Source: Robiginitomaculum sp. (lineage in GTDB: Bacteria > Pseudomonadota > Alphaproteobacteria > Caulobacterales > Maricaulaceae). Taken from it: a stretch of 64,000 bases of DNA. Made by a program: the position numbers and the translations under genes. Below are positions 18,009 through 29,037 of this stretch, piece after piece. Below the pieces are notes generated by a model. It saw only the letters and a list, made by a program, of their open reading frames with translations. It did no database searches and was not told the origin of the DNA. How positions within the stretch are numbered: position 1 is the first letter of the stretch; the number at the start of each line of letters is the position of its first letter. The stretch is taken from NCBI GenBank assembly GCA_021776515.1, contig JAJFFS010000012.1, positions 106,487 through 170,486 on the forward strand, read 5' to 3'.

Positions 18009-19391
18009 CTAGTCCCCAAACGATCCGGCTGGACCCGGAAACACAACCGGGCTTTCCGCACCGTCCCTGGCGACCGAGGCCACACCAAAATAATAATTAT
18101 CAATCACAATGTTTTTTAGCGTGTAATGATCAACCTTGCCGACAAAGCGCGAGAACTGCCATTGTGGTTGATCGGTCAGGCGCCAGTAAATTTTATAGCC
18201 TGCCAGGTTTTTCGCCGCTTTTCCTGTTGCTGCCGTCCAGCTAAGTTTCGTTGAAGGTTGCACCGCACCCTTGATCTTCACACCTGCCGGAAAGGGGGGG
18301 GCGGCAGCCATTTCGGCAAGAGCGACCACATTTAATGCGGTCAGTTTGCGCGCATAATCAAAGTTTACCCCCTCGATGACATCGCCAAACTCACGCCCGT
18401 CCTCGGTGCGGATATTCTGGTGCTGGCGATCATAATGCTCGTGGGTTTCCATCAGGCGCACGCCTGGTATGCCCACAGCATTAAATGGCCGGTGGTGGCC
18501 ACCCCGCCCAAAGCGGTCGAGGCGGTAAATCATCATCACATCAAGGTCGGGAATATACCGATCCGCCCGCACATCAATATAGCGGGCAAGATTACGCGAA
18601 GGCGAATCCACTTCGCCGCCGGTAAAGCGCCTGATGCGGGCCTCTTGCAGCGTTTCATTATCTCGCGTGCCTTCAGAAAACACCCGTGCCGTTGTGTTAT
18701 CAACCACGCCATCAATGCCGGTGATATTGCCAATCATATCGTTGTTTAGCACCGCCTTGATGCGCCATTTTTGCGCCAGCGCGTGGGCGGCAACAATCTC
18801 GCCGCCAAACAAGCCCTGTTCTTCACCCGAAAGACCGGCATAGATGATCGAGCCCGCAAATTTATGCTTTGATAGTACCCGCGCTGCCTCAATGACGCCG
18901 GCCATGCCGCTGGCATTATCATTGGCACCGGGGCTATCAGAGGTAAAATCCATAATGTCGGTCACGCGGCTATCTATATCGCCTGCCATCAACACATAGC
19001 GGTCCGTATCCAGCGTGCCGCGCTGAATAGCGATCACACTGACCACCTCAACCGGATCGGGAATGCGCGTCTTGCCTTCAATGGTGTCCGCGATAGTGAT
19101 GACCTCAAGGCAGCCACCGCACTCGGCGCTAATGCGCTCGAACTCTGATTGGATCCAGCGCCTTGCGGCACCAATGCCGCGTGTGTCAGATTTGGTATCA
19201 GACAGGGTGTGGCGGGTGCCGAAGCTGACCAGTTTTTCAATGTCGGTTTTAATGCGGGCCGCCGACACATCACCCGCCAGTTCGTGCATTAGCATGACCT
19301 CGCCCGCCGGGGCTGTTTCTGCGGCCAGCGTCGTTCCTGATAATGAAACTGTAGTCATTGAAATGACAAGCGTTGCAAAGCGAAAAAGCAT
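18009..19391 (-). CDS. M28 family metallopeptidase
   Basis: Signal peptide; SPGANDNASGMAGVIEAARVLS, GLSGEEQGLFGG. Confidence 0.85.
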   Translation of the reverse strand: MLFRFATLVISMTTVSLSGTTLAAETAPAGEVMLMHELAGDVSAARIKTDIEKLVSFGTRHTLSDTKSDTRGIGAARRWIQSEFERISAECGGCLEVITIADTIEGKTRIPDPVEVVSVIAIQRGTLDTDRYVLMAGDIDSRVTDIMDFTSDSPGANDNASGMAGVIEAARVLSKHKFAGSIIYAGLSGEEQGLFGGEIVAAHALAQKWRIKAVLNNDMIGNITGIDGVVDNTTARVFSEGTRDNETLQEARIRRFTGGEVDSPSRNLARYIDVRADRYIPDLDVMMIYRLDRFGRGGHHRPFNAVGIPGVRLMETHEHYDRQHQNIRTEDGREFGDVIEGVNFDYARKLTALNVVALAEMAAAPPFPAGVKIKGAVQPSTKLSWTAATGKAAKNLAGYKIYWRLTDQPQWQFSRFVGKVDHYTLKNIVIDNYYFGVASVARDGAESPVVFPGPAGSFGD

Positions 19392-19531
19392 GATGAAATT
19401 CCCCTGATTTTCTTTGCCTTACCTTAGGGGAGACAATGGATCGCAGCAAATTAAACTTGCGCCACAAAGGCATATCCTTGTTCCTCCCTCGTTGCTATAA
19501 GGGCGAAAAATATAATTACGGGAACTCCAAA

Positions 19532-20662
19532 ATGTTACAAATCGCATCCGCCTTTGATGCTGGCAATATCGAAGTCCTCAGCCTGGATGATCCACAGGAT
19601 ATTCGCCTTGAGATCAAAAAAGATAATGGCTCGGACTTTTATCAATGGTTTTATTTCCGCCTGACCGGGGCCAGGGGTGTACCTTGCCGCTTGCGCATCA
19701 TGAATGCAGGCGGTGCCGCCTATGCGCAAGGGTGGCCCGGATACCAGGCCGTGGCGTCAACGGATCGGGAACACTGGTTCCGCCTTGATACCGATTATGA
19801 AGATGGTGTTCTGGATATCCATCTGGTGCCCGAAGACGATGCCATCTGGGTAGCATATTTTGCGCCTTATTCCATGGAGCGCCACGGGGACCTCATCGCC
19901 AGCGCCCAAAGCTCTGACCGGGTGAATTTAAGTGTTCTGGGTAAAACGCTGGATGGGCAGGACATTGATCTGCTGCATGTCTCAGATGGCAGCGAAGCGC
20001 AGAAGAAAAGCTGTTGGATCATGGCCCGCCAGCACCCGGGTGAAAGCATGGCAGAATGGTGCATGGAAGGGATTATAGGCCGCTTGCTGGATGAAGCTGA
20101 CCCGGTAAGTCGCGCGCTATTAAAACGCGCAGATTTTTATCTGGTACCCAATATGAACCCGGATGGTTCACGCCGTGGGCATTTGCGCACAAATGCGTGC
20201 GGGGCAAACCTTAACCGCGAATGGGATAACCCAAGCATGGCGCGCTCGCCAGAGGTCTATCTGGTACGCGAATATATGCGCCAAACCGGTGTGGATTTCT
20301 GTCTTGATGTGCACGGCGACGAGGCCTTGCCATATAACTTTATTGCTGGTGCCGAAGGTACGCCGGACTGGTCAGAAACCCGCGCGGCTGAGCTGGCGGC
20401 CTATAAAAAAGCACTCATGACGGCCAGCCCGGATTTTCAGGTTAAGCACGGATACCCGGTCTCCGAGCCTGGCACCGCTAATTTGAGCATGGCCACAAAT
20501 TGGATAGCGCAGGAGTTTACCTGCCTGTCCATGACCCTGGAAATGCCGTTCAAGGACACGGTGGATAGCCCCGATGCAATCCAAGGCTGGTCACCGGAAC
20601 GCTCGGCGGCTTTGGGGCGGGCCTGCCTTGATGCCTTATGGACACGGATTGATGATGTGTGA
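19532..20662 (+). CDS. M14-type cytosolic carboxypeptidase
   Basis: ARQHPGESMAEWCMEG, NPDGSRRGHLRTNACGANLNREW, DVHGDE; likely start 19532. Confidence 0.87.
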   Translation: MLQIASAFDAGNIEVLSLDDPQDIRLEIKKDNGSDFYQWFYFRLTGARGVPCRLRIMNAGGAAYAQGWPGYQAVASTDREHWFRLDTDYEDGVLDIHLVPEDDAIWVAYFAPYSMERHGDLIASAQSSDRVNLSVLGKTLDGQDIDLLHVSDGSEAQKKSCWIMARQHPGESMAEWCMEGIIGRLLDEADPVSRALLKRADFYLVPNMNPDGSRRGHLRTNACGANLNREWDNPSMARSPEVYLVREYMRQTGVDFCLDVHGDEALPYNFIAGAEGTPDWSETRAAELAAYKKALMTASPDFQVKHGYPVSEPGTANLSMATNWIAQEFTCLSMTLEMPFKDTVDSPDAIQGWSPERSAALGRACLDALWTRIDDV

Positions 20663-20683
20663 GGGGGTTTAGGTTTTCACCCC

Positions 20684-20790
20684 CTTCGAGGCTACGCTGC
20701 GCTACGCACCTCAGGGTGAGGCAGCAACACACCACCCTCATCCTGAGGTGCCTGCTTCTTGGCAGGCCTCGAAGGATGGGTACCGAATAG
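20684..20790. repeat. Dispersed palindromic element (CCTCAGGGTGAGG / CCTCATCCTGAGG type)
   Basis: Inverted arms CGAGGCTACGCTGCGCTACGCACCTCAGGGTGAGG ... CCCTCATCCTGAGGTGCC...GGCCTCGAAGGATGGG; related to copies at 32.7, 45.8 and 47.8 kb. Confidence 0.75.
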
Positions 20791-20849
20791 GCATCATTTT
20801 TTCCGCAATGGCACAAAAATACGGATTTATTTTGCCGTATTAATGCTGG

Positions 20850-21941
<1,092 letters not shown>

Positions 21942-22040
21942 TCACCCAATTTGTTATCGATGAATCGTCGATTGATTTGGGTTTATCGCACATTAAAGAA
22001 CATAGTAAACAACGGGTTAAGGATTATGGTTAACTAAATC

Positions 22041-22637
22041 CTAATGCTGTGCGGCCAGCATCACCGGTCTGAACGAATACCGGTGGATCGGGCATGGCCC
22101 CAACCGTTCCAGCGCGGCCTTGTGGTGTGCGGTTAGATAGCCCTTATGCCGTGCGAAGCCATAATCAGGATACAGCACATCAGCCTGCACCATCAACGCA
22201 TCGCGCACCACCTTGGCCACAACGGACGCTGCCGCAATGGACAAGCTTTTACTATCGCCTTTGATGATTGTTTGGGCGGCGCAGGGCATGTTTTTGGGCA
22301 GACGGTTGCCATCAATAAGCGCCATTGCCGGTTCCATCGGCAAGGCATGAACCGCGCGGCTCATGGCCATCATGCTGGCATGCAGGATATTCAGCCGGTC
22401 AATTTCCTCTGGCTCGGCCATGCCAATACCTATGTGTGCAATACCTTGCAGTTCTCCAAAAAGCGCCGTGCGGCGTTTCTCGGAAAGCTTTTTGGAATCG
22501 TCGATACCCGCCGGAATATTTGCAGGGTCCAGAATAACCGCCGCGGCTACCACCGGCCCGGCACCCGGTCCGCGCCCCACTTCGTCAACACCACAAACCG
22601 GACCGGGGGAGGCATTTTCAAAGGAAAAATCTGGCAT
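22041..22637 (-). CDS. rnhB: Ribonuclease HII
   Basis: VCGVDEVGRGPGAGPVVAAAVIL, DDSKKLSEKRR. Confidence 0.94.
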   Translation of the reverse strand: MPDFSFENASPGPVCGVDEVGRGPGAGPVVAAAVILDPANIPAGIDDSKKLSEKRRTALFGELQGIAHIGIGMAEPEEIDRLNILHASMMAMSRAVHALPMEPAMALIDGNRLPKNMPCAAQTIIKGDSKSLSIAAASVVAKVVRDALMVQADVLYPDYGFARHKGYLTAHHKAALERLGPCPIHRYSFRPVMLAAQH

Positions 22638-22648
22638 GATGGGAAACC

Positions 22649-25600
22649 CTAACTGACACGCAAACCCATGCGCTTCCAAATCAAAAACACTGCCGGGATG
22701 ACCAGCAATGTCAAAACTGTGGCACTGAGCAAACCGCCGACCATAGGCGCGGCAATGCGGCGCATAACCTCTGATCCGGTACCTGTGCCAAACATAATGG
22801 GCAAAAGCCCGGCAATGGAAGCGGTAACCGTCATGATGATAGGGCGCACGCGCAAAAGCGCTCCGTTAATGACAGCACGGCGCACATCCGCCTGATCCAT
22901 TGTTCTGTCTTCCTTTTGTGCCACGATCTGTTGTGCCGCCAAAGCTTGTTCCAGATAGACAATCATCAACACGCCAATTTCAATGGATACACCGGCCAGG
23001 GCAATAAAGCCGACGCCAACAGCAACCGACATATTATAACCCAGCACATCCATCAGCCACAAACCGCCGACCAGCGCCAGCGGCAAGGTTCCCATAATGA
23101 TAAGTACTGGTGCCAAACGGCGAAAGTTTAAAAACAGCAATAGCAGGATGATCACCAACGTAACCGGCACCACCACGGATAATCGCTCTATGGCCCGTTC
23201 CATATATTCATACTGGCCGGACCAGCCCAGCGAATAGCCGGGCGGCAAGACAATACCCCTGGCCACAGCCGTTTTGGCGTCGGCCACATAAGAGCCAATA
23301 TCGCGTCCGGCAATATCAACATAAATCCAGCCATTCAGGCGCGCATTTTCACTGCGGATCATCCCTGGCCCGTCTGTAATGGAAATATTGGCTAGCCGCT
23401 CAAGTGGTATCTGCGCGCCCATAGGCGTCACAATGGGCAGGGTTTTTAGCGTGGCTATGCTGTCCCGGTAATCACGCGGATAGCGCAAATTTATCGGATA
23501 GCGTTCCAGTCCCTCAACGCTTTTAGTAATGGTCATGCCACCAATGGCGGTGCGCACAACGTCCTGCACATCGGCCACATTCAAACCAAACCGTGCCGCC
23601 TCGGCGCGGCGAATATTCACATCAATAAACCGCCCACCAGTAACCCGTTCGGCATAAACCGAGGCGGTGCCGGGAACGTCCTTGATGACGGCCTCAATAT
23701 CCTTGCCAATGCCGCTAATAACATTCAGATCAGGCCCGGCTATTTTGATCCCCACTGGAGTTTTAATGCCGGTAGCCAGCATATCGATACGGTTTTTAAT
23801 GGGCATAATCCACACATTGGTCAGGCTGGGCACCTGCACAAGGCGGTCCAGATCTGCTTTTAATTTAGCCATCGTCATGCCGGGCCGCCATTCAGACTTT
23901 GGCTTTAGCCGTATGGTGGTCTCTACCATGGTCAGCGGTGCGGGATCAGTGGCAGTTTCGGCGCGTCCGGCCTTGGCATAGGCGGTTTGTACCTCTGGCA
24001 CGGTCATGATCAACTTGTTGGTTTGTTGAATAATTTGCGCCATTTTACCCGCAGAAACCGCGGGAAAAGCACTGGGCATGTACAGCAAATCTCCTTCATC
24101 AAGGTCTGGCATAAACTCACCGCCCATGCGCGATAATGGCAAAGCGGCACTGGCCATTATCAAGCCGGCAATAACCAGCATCATGATGGGGCGTTTCAGC
24201 ACCAGATTGATAAAAGGCCGGTAGCTGGCAATCAATGCCCGGTTAACGGGGTTTTTGTGTTCGGGTAAAACCCTGCCCCGAATAAAATACCCCATCAGTA
24301 CCGGCACCAAAGTGACAGAAAGCCCTGCCGCCGCCGCCATGGCATAGGTTTTTGTATAGGCCAGCGGGTGAAACAGACGCCCTTCCTGCGCTTCCAGCGC
24401 AAAAATGGGCATAAAACTGAAGGTGATAATCAACAGTGAAAAGAATAATGCCGGGCCAACTTCTGTGGCTGCATCGCCGACAATGCGCCAGCGATTATCA
24501 CGGCTCAGCGGCTCGCGCTCTATATGCTTGTGCATATTTTCAATCATCACAATGGCTGCATCGACCATGGCACCAATGGCAATGGCAATACCGCCCAGCG
24601 ACATGATGTTGGCGTTTATGCCCTGCATATTCATAACAATGAACGCGGCAACAATGCCCAAAGGCAGGCTAAGCACGATGACCAGTGATGAACGCAAGTG
24701 GAAAAGAAAAATCGCGCACACGATGATGACCAGAATAAACTCCTCACCCAACTTTTCGCGCAAATTATCCACAGCCCGCTTGATCAATGCCGAGCGGTCA
24801 TAGGTGGTGACAATTTCCACCCCCTCGGGCAAAGCAGCTTGCAGGGCTTTCAACTTCTCCTTGACCCGGGCAATGGTACGCAGGGCGTTTTCGCCCGAGC
24901 GCATGATAATAACACCGCCAACCGCCTCGCCTTCACCGTTCAGCTCACCAATGCCCCGGCGCAGCTCTGGCCCCAGCCGTATCTGCGCCACGTCTTTTAA
25001 CAGGACAGGCGTGCCGTCTTTGGTCATTGTTAGCGGGATCAGGCGCAGATCCGCCATCGACTTTATATAGCCAGAGGCACGCACCATGTATTCGGCCTCG
25101 GCCATTTCAATGACCCGGCCCCCGGTTTCCTGATTACCGCGCTCTATGGCCCGGCGCACTTGTGCCAGCGGGATATTATAACTGCGCAGCTTATCCGGGT
25201 CGGCGATGACCTGATACTGCTTGACCATGCCACCAATGGTTGCCACTTCGGACACCCCCGGCACGCTTTGTAATTCAAATTTCAGGAACCAGTCCTGAAC
25301 AGAGCGTAATTGTGCCAGATCGTGCGTACCGGTGCGATCTACCAGCGCGTATTGATACACCCAACCTACACCGGTGGCATCTGGCCCCAGCGCCGGTGTC
25401 GCACCGGCGGGCAAGGTCGGGGCCACTTGCGAGAGATATTCCAGCACGCGGCTACGCGCCCAGTACAAATCCGTACCGTCCTTGAAAATAATATAGACAA
25501 AGCTGTCATTAAAAAACGAATAGCCCCGCACAGTTACCGCGCCCGGCACCCCCAGCATGGCCGTGGTTAAGGGGTAAGTGACCTGATCCTCCACCACCTG

Positions 25601-25774
25601 GGGTGCCTGACCGGGATAACTGGTTTTGATAATCACCTGCACATCGGAAAGGTCAGGAATGGCGTCCAGCGGCGTTTGGCGCAGCGTATACCCCCCCCAA
25701 CCCGCCAGTAATAAAGCCAGTACAACGACCAGAAACCGGTTGGTTATGGACCAGCGAATTAGCGCGGCAATCAT
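22649..25774 (-). CDS. cusA: Heavy-metal efflux RND permease (CusA/CzcA family)
   Basis: 1041 aa RND protein, PLDAIPDLSDVQVIIKTSYPGQAPQVVEDQVTYPL; adjacent to CusB- and CusC-like genes. Confidence 0.92.
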   Translation of the reverse strand: MIAALIRWSITNRFLVVVLALLLAGWGGYTLRQTPLDAIPDLSDVQVIIKTSYPGQAPQVVEDQVTYPLTTAMLGVPGAVTVRGYSFFNDSFVYIIFKDGTDLYWARSRVLEYLSQVAPTLPAGATPALGPDATGVGWVYQYALVDRTGTHDLAQLRSVQDWFLKFELQSVPGVSEVATIGGMVKQYQVIADPDKLRSYNIPLAQVRRAIERGNQETGGRVIEMAEAEYMVRASGYIKSMADLRLIPLTMTKDGTPVLLKDVAQIRLGPELRRGIGELNGEGEAVGGVIIMRSGENALRTIARVKEKLKALQAALPEGVEIVTTYDRSALIKRAVDNLREKLGEEFILVIIVCAIFLFHLRSSLVIVLSLPLGIVAAFIVMNMQGINANIMSLGGIAIAIGAMVDAAIVMIENMHKHIEREPLSRDNRWRIVGDAATEVGPALFFSLLIITFSFMPIFALEAQEGRLFHPLAYTKTYAMAAAAGLSVTLVPVLMGYFIRGRVLPEHKNPVNRALIASYRPFINLVLKRPIMMLVIAGLIMASAALPLSRMGGEFMPDLDEGDLLYMPSAFPAVSAGKMAQIIQQTNKLIMTVPEVQTAYAKAGRAETATDPAPLTMVETTIRLKPKSEWRPGMTMAKLKADLDRLVQVPSLTNVWIMPIKNRIDMLATGIKTPVGIKIAGPDLNVISGIGKDIEAVIKDVPGTASVYAERVTGGRFIDVNIRRAEAARFGLNVADVQDVVRTAIGGMTITKSVEGLERYPINLRYPRDYRDSIATLKTLPIVTPMGAQIPLERLANISITDGPGMIRSENARLNGWIYVDIAGRDIGSYVADAKTAVARGIVLPPGYSLGWSGQYEYMERAIERLSVVVPVTLVIILLLLFLNFRRLAPVLIIMGTLPLALVGGLWLMDVLGYNMSVAVGVGFIALAGVSIEIGVLMIVYLEQALAAQQIVAQKEDRTMDQADVRRAVINGALLRVRPIIMTVTASIAGLLPIMFGTGTGSEVMRRIAAPMVGGLLSATVLTLLVIPAVFLIWKRMGLRVS

Positions 25775-27252
25775 TGTTCTGCGCCTTTTTTATCTGCCAT
25801 TTTCTCTATGGCCGTAATGACAAAGTTGCCATTGTCATCGGCCAGTTCGCGCACGCTGAAATGCACCAGATCGCCAACCGTCATGCCTTCCAAATTTTGC
25901 GGAACGGTCATAAAATCCATACTCATGGCAGGCCAGCCAAAGTCCGCGACAGGCTCGTGCTGAATAGTGATCATGCCGTGATTGATCATCAGTGATTTTA
26001 TGATGCCCATAGCCTTGGCTTCGCTGATAGCCTTGGCCGGTAATGGCGCGCCCATGCGTAAAGTGGTGCCTTTCAGGCTGGCCTCACTATCAATCAAAAA
26101 CTGGCTGGATACGACTATTGTTTCGCCCTCGGTCAGGCCTTCAAGGATTTCCACCCTGTCGTTTGATTCCATACCTGCGACAACTTTGGCCGGTTGAAAT
26201 TGTCCATCGTCCAACGCCAGGATCACCCGCGTGGATTTGCCAGTGCGGATCAGGGCCTCACGATCAATATTTAGCACGTTCACCTGCGGGTCGGTCTTGA
26301 TCCGTACCTTGGTATACATATCCGGTTTTAGCGCACCATCCGGGTTATCAAAACGCAGACGCACCTGAAGGGTGCGGGCGCTGGCGTTCAGGCTGGGGTA
26401 GATATAATCCACCATGCCCGGCCAGATGCGGCCCGGCATTGCCTCAAGGCGCATTTTCACATCTTGCCCGGCCCTGACCCAATTGGCCTCGGTTTCAAAT
26501 ACCTCGGCCAGCACCCAGACGGTGGAAAGGTCAGCCAGCATCATAATTTGCCGTCCCGGTTTGACAAACGCACCCTCGCCAACACCAAGCATGGTAATAA
26601 TGCCATCCTGAGGGGCGGTGATGCGCACCAGACGACGCGCTTTGCCAGACTTTTTTATGCTGGCTATTTGTCGCCCACTCATACCCAGCGCATCAAGACG
26701 GCTTTTGGCGGCACGGATCAGTGTTTCCTTGCCAATACGGATGGCTTGCAAATATTCTTCCTGCGCACTGACCAGCGGACGCGAATAAAGATCAAACAGC
26801 GCTTGGCCTTTATGAACTTCCTCTCCCGGTGATTTTACGTAAAGCGTTTCAATCCAGCCCTCGGTGCGTACATCAACGATGGCGGTTTCCTCTTCATTGG
26901 TACGCACAAACCCGATGGTATCGATCATGCGGTGCAATGTGCTGCGTTCTACCGGCGCTGTGCGCACTCCAATGTTATTTTGCACAACGGGGTTGATACG
27001 CACCAAACGGGCAGCATCATCACCAGCACCTTCTTCGGCATAAACTGGCACCAGATCCATCCCCATAGGTGATTTTCCAGGTTCATCGCGGCGATAATCA
27101 GGATCCATCGGCGCTTTCCAGTAAAGGATTTCCCGTTGCGAACTAGCTGCGGGTTTTTCGCTGGTTGTACTGGTCATCTTTGCCAGAAAAAATCCGCCTG
27201 CAAGTCCGGCACCTAAAACCATAGCAACAAGGATGATTGTTGATCTATTCAT
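25771..27252 (-). CDS. cusB: RND periplasmic adaptor CusB-like with C-terminal CusF-like domain
   Basis: YWKAPMDPDYRRDEPGKSPMGMDLVPVY metal-binding motif; C-terminal GIIKSLMINHGMITIQHEPVADFGWPAMSMDF resembles CusF; likely start 27252. Confidence 0.9.
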   Translation of the reverse strand: MNRSTIILVAMVLGAGLAGGFFLAKMTSTTSEKPAASSQREILYWKAPMDPDYRRDEPGKSPMGMDLVPVYAEEGAGDDAARLVRINPVVQNNIGVRTAPVERSTLHRMIDTIGFVRTNEEETAIVDVRTEGWIETLYVKSPGEEVHKGQALFDLYSRPLVSAQEEYLQAIRIGKETLIRAAKSRLDALGMSGRQIASIKKSGKARRLVRITAPQDGIITMLGVGEGAFVKPGRQIMMLADLSTVWVLAEVFETEANWVRAGQDVKMRLEAMPGRIWPGMVDYIYPSLNASARTLQVRLRFDNPDGALKPDMYTKVRIKTDPQVNVLNIDREALIRTGKSTRVILALDDGQFQPAKVVAGMESNDRVEILEGLTEGETIVVSSQFLIDSEASLKGTTLRMGAPLPAKAISEAKAMGIIKSLMINHGMITIQHEPVADFGWPAMSMDFMTVPQNLEGMTVGDLVHFSVRELADDNGNFVITAIEKMADKKGAEQ

Positions 27253-28495
27253 GATTGTCTCCATCCAGATAAAGCAGCGCCGCATGGGCTTTTTCGCGGT
27301 CAATCTGCAAGCGCAGCATGGTCAGTTCAGTACCCAGTACCATCAGTTCTGCACGCACCAGTTCGGCAAAATCCGCCGTTTCATTCTCATAACCGTTTAG
27401 CGCCGCCTCAGCGGTGTCTTGTGCGCGGCTCAGCACATCTGTCTCGTAAAGCGTTATGCGTTCGCCCAGCCTCACCCACTGCGCATAGCTACGTCCCAGT
27501 TCGCGGTTTAGTTCCAGCAATTGTGCATCACGGCCCAGACGGGTTGAACTTTTCAGGCGCTTGGCGGCATTAAGGCTGCGGTCCTGCCGGTTAGCGGTAA
27601 AAAGTGGCATGCTTACGCTCACACCAATACTGCCAAAATCCGAGCGCCTGTCTCTGGCACCATAGGCACCCTCAACGGCGAAACCCGGCTTGTATTGTTC
27701 ACCGGCAATATCAATGTCGCGGTCCCGGGCGGCCAGCCGGGCATCAAATATTTTTACGCTGGGATGTTGTACCAGGCCTGATTGCATGTCTTGCGCCGCC
27801 GCAAATAGTGGCAAGTGTGGGAACGCATCCGGCAAGGGCCGGGCTGCATTGGCAATGCCAATGAGGCGGATCATATCGGTCCGTGCCACATCCATCTTGC
27901 GGTCTATCTCAACCAGACGAGCACCCAGCAAAGAGGCCTCCAGATCAATGCGCAGCACATTTTGCGCCCCGCCGCGCCCACTGGCAAATTGCATCTCGGC
28001 CACGCCGCCAAGGTCAATAATTTGTGCCTGACTTTGTTCTGTTATCTGGCGTGCGCCCTGCCAATAATACATTTCCAGCCAGGCATTGCGGGTTTGCAGG
28101 GCAATCTGGCGTAAGGCCAATTGTTTGCGCATCCGCTCGCCCATGGCCTCACTTTGGCGCTTGGCACGGGTCAGGGCGCGGCTTTTGCCTTTGGGAAAGG
28201 CCTGACGAATGCCAACAGATAATTGCGTCATGCCTTCGCGGTTTATATCAAACGAGGAAAGCGGCACGTTTTGCATCCGCGCCATGACCGTAGGGTCTGG
28301 CAACTGGCTGTCGGCAATTGCGCGTTCTTCCAGCGCCAAAGCCCGTTCTTCAAACAGCATGACGCTGGGGTCATTGGCCTGCACCGCAATGGTCACGCTT
28401 TCGCCAAGGCCAAGCGGCGTTTGTGCGACCACCGGGACCGCCAGAAACATACCGGCCAGCGCAGCAGGTATAAAAGTGGGTATTGATAAGGGCAT
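27245..28495 (-). CDS. cusC: TolC-family outer membrane factor (CusC-like)
   Basis: Signal peptide, TolC-like alpha-helical repeats, operon context; likely start 28495. Confidence 0.85.
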   Translation of the reverse strand: MPLSIPTFIPAALAGMFLAVPVVAQTPLGLGESVTIAVQANDPSVMLFEERALALEERAIADSQLPDPTVMARMQNVPLSSFDINREGMTQLSVGIRQAFPKGKSRALTRAKRQSEAMGERMRKQLALRQIALQTRNAWLEMYYWQGARQITEQSQAQIIDLGGVAEMQFASGRGGAQNVLRIDLEASLLGARLVEIDRKMDVARTDMIRLIGIANAARPLPDAFPHLPLFAAAQDMQSGLVQHPSVKIFDARLAARDRDIDIAGEQYKPGFAVEGAYGARDRRSDFGSIGVSVSMPLFTANRQDRSLNAAKRLKSSTRLGRDAQLLELNRELGRSYAQWVRLGERITLYETDVLSRAQDTAEAALNGYENETADFAELVRAELMVLGTELTMLRLQIDREKAHAALLYLDGDNHE

Positions 28496-28583
28496 AGCCG
28501 CCTCTCTGATAAAGGAAAACTTTCTTTTCAGGCGCAATGGCGCCTCGTGCTGACATCAGTCAGAGCACTAACAACAAGAAAAT

Positions 28584-28955
28584 TCAGCTTCGTGGAGGCG
28601 GCGCATCCAGCCAGGTTAAGCGGCTGACCATTTTTTGATTAGTCTTGGTGTGATTGCGGGCTTTGATAGCAATTTGTCCCGACCCGGCATCAGAAAGCAC
28701 CGCGACTATGCCAACCGACATAGCGCAGGCCAAAGCACAATCCAGACCATCCGCACATATCCCGTTATCGGCTTCATCGCAGCAATCATGCTGACCTTCA
28801 GCCATCATGCCTTGCGCATGTTCCTGGCAATCATGTGCTGAATTGGTGCTGGTTGCCTTTGCCATAGCAGAAGGTGATGCGGCAAACGAAATGGCCACCA
28901 TCAGCAATAATGCCATGGCGGCTTTCACGCTTTTTATGGCGTATGAAACATTCAT
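28584..28955 (-). CDS. Small secreted Cys/His-rich protein upstream of cusCBA
   Basis: Signal peptide; HDCQEHAQGMMAEGQHDCCDEADNGICADGLDCALACAMS. Confidence 0.65.
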   Translation of the reverse strand: MNVSYAIKSVKAAMALLLMVAISFAASPSAMAKATSTNSAHDCQEHAQGMMAEGQHDCCDEADNGICADGLDCALACAMSVGIVAVLSDAGSGQIAIKARNHTKTNQKMVSRLTWLDAPPPRS

Positions 28956-29037
28956 GCTTTCACCTTTATGCACCGGCATTATACACAAAAACAGGAGTGA
29001 ACACCACCCTGCTGACGGTACACTTTCACGAACATGG

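Noticed and set aside
22016-22033. CtrA site upstream of ccrM
   Set aside because: Spacing is TTAA-N9-TTAA rather than the canonical N7; not strong enough to annotate.
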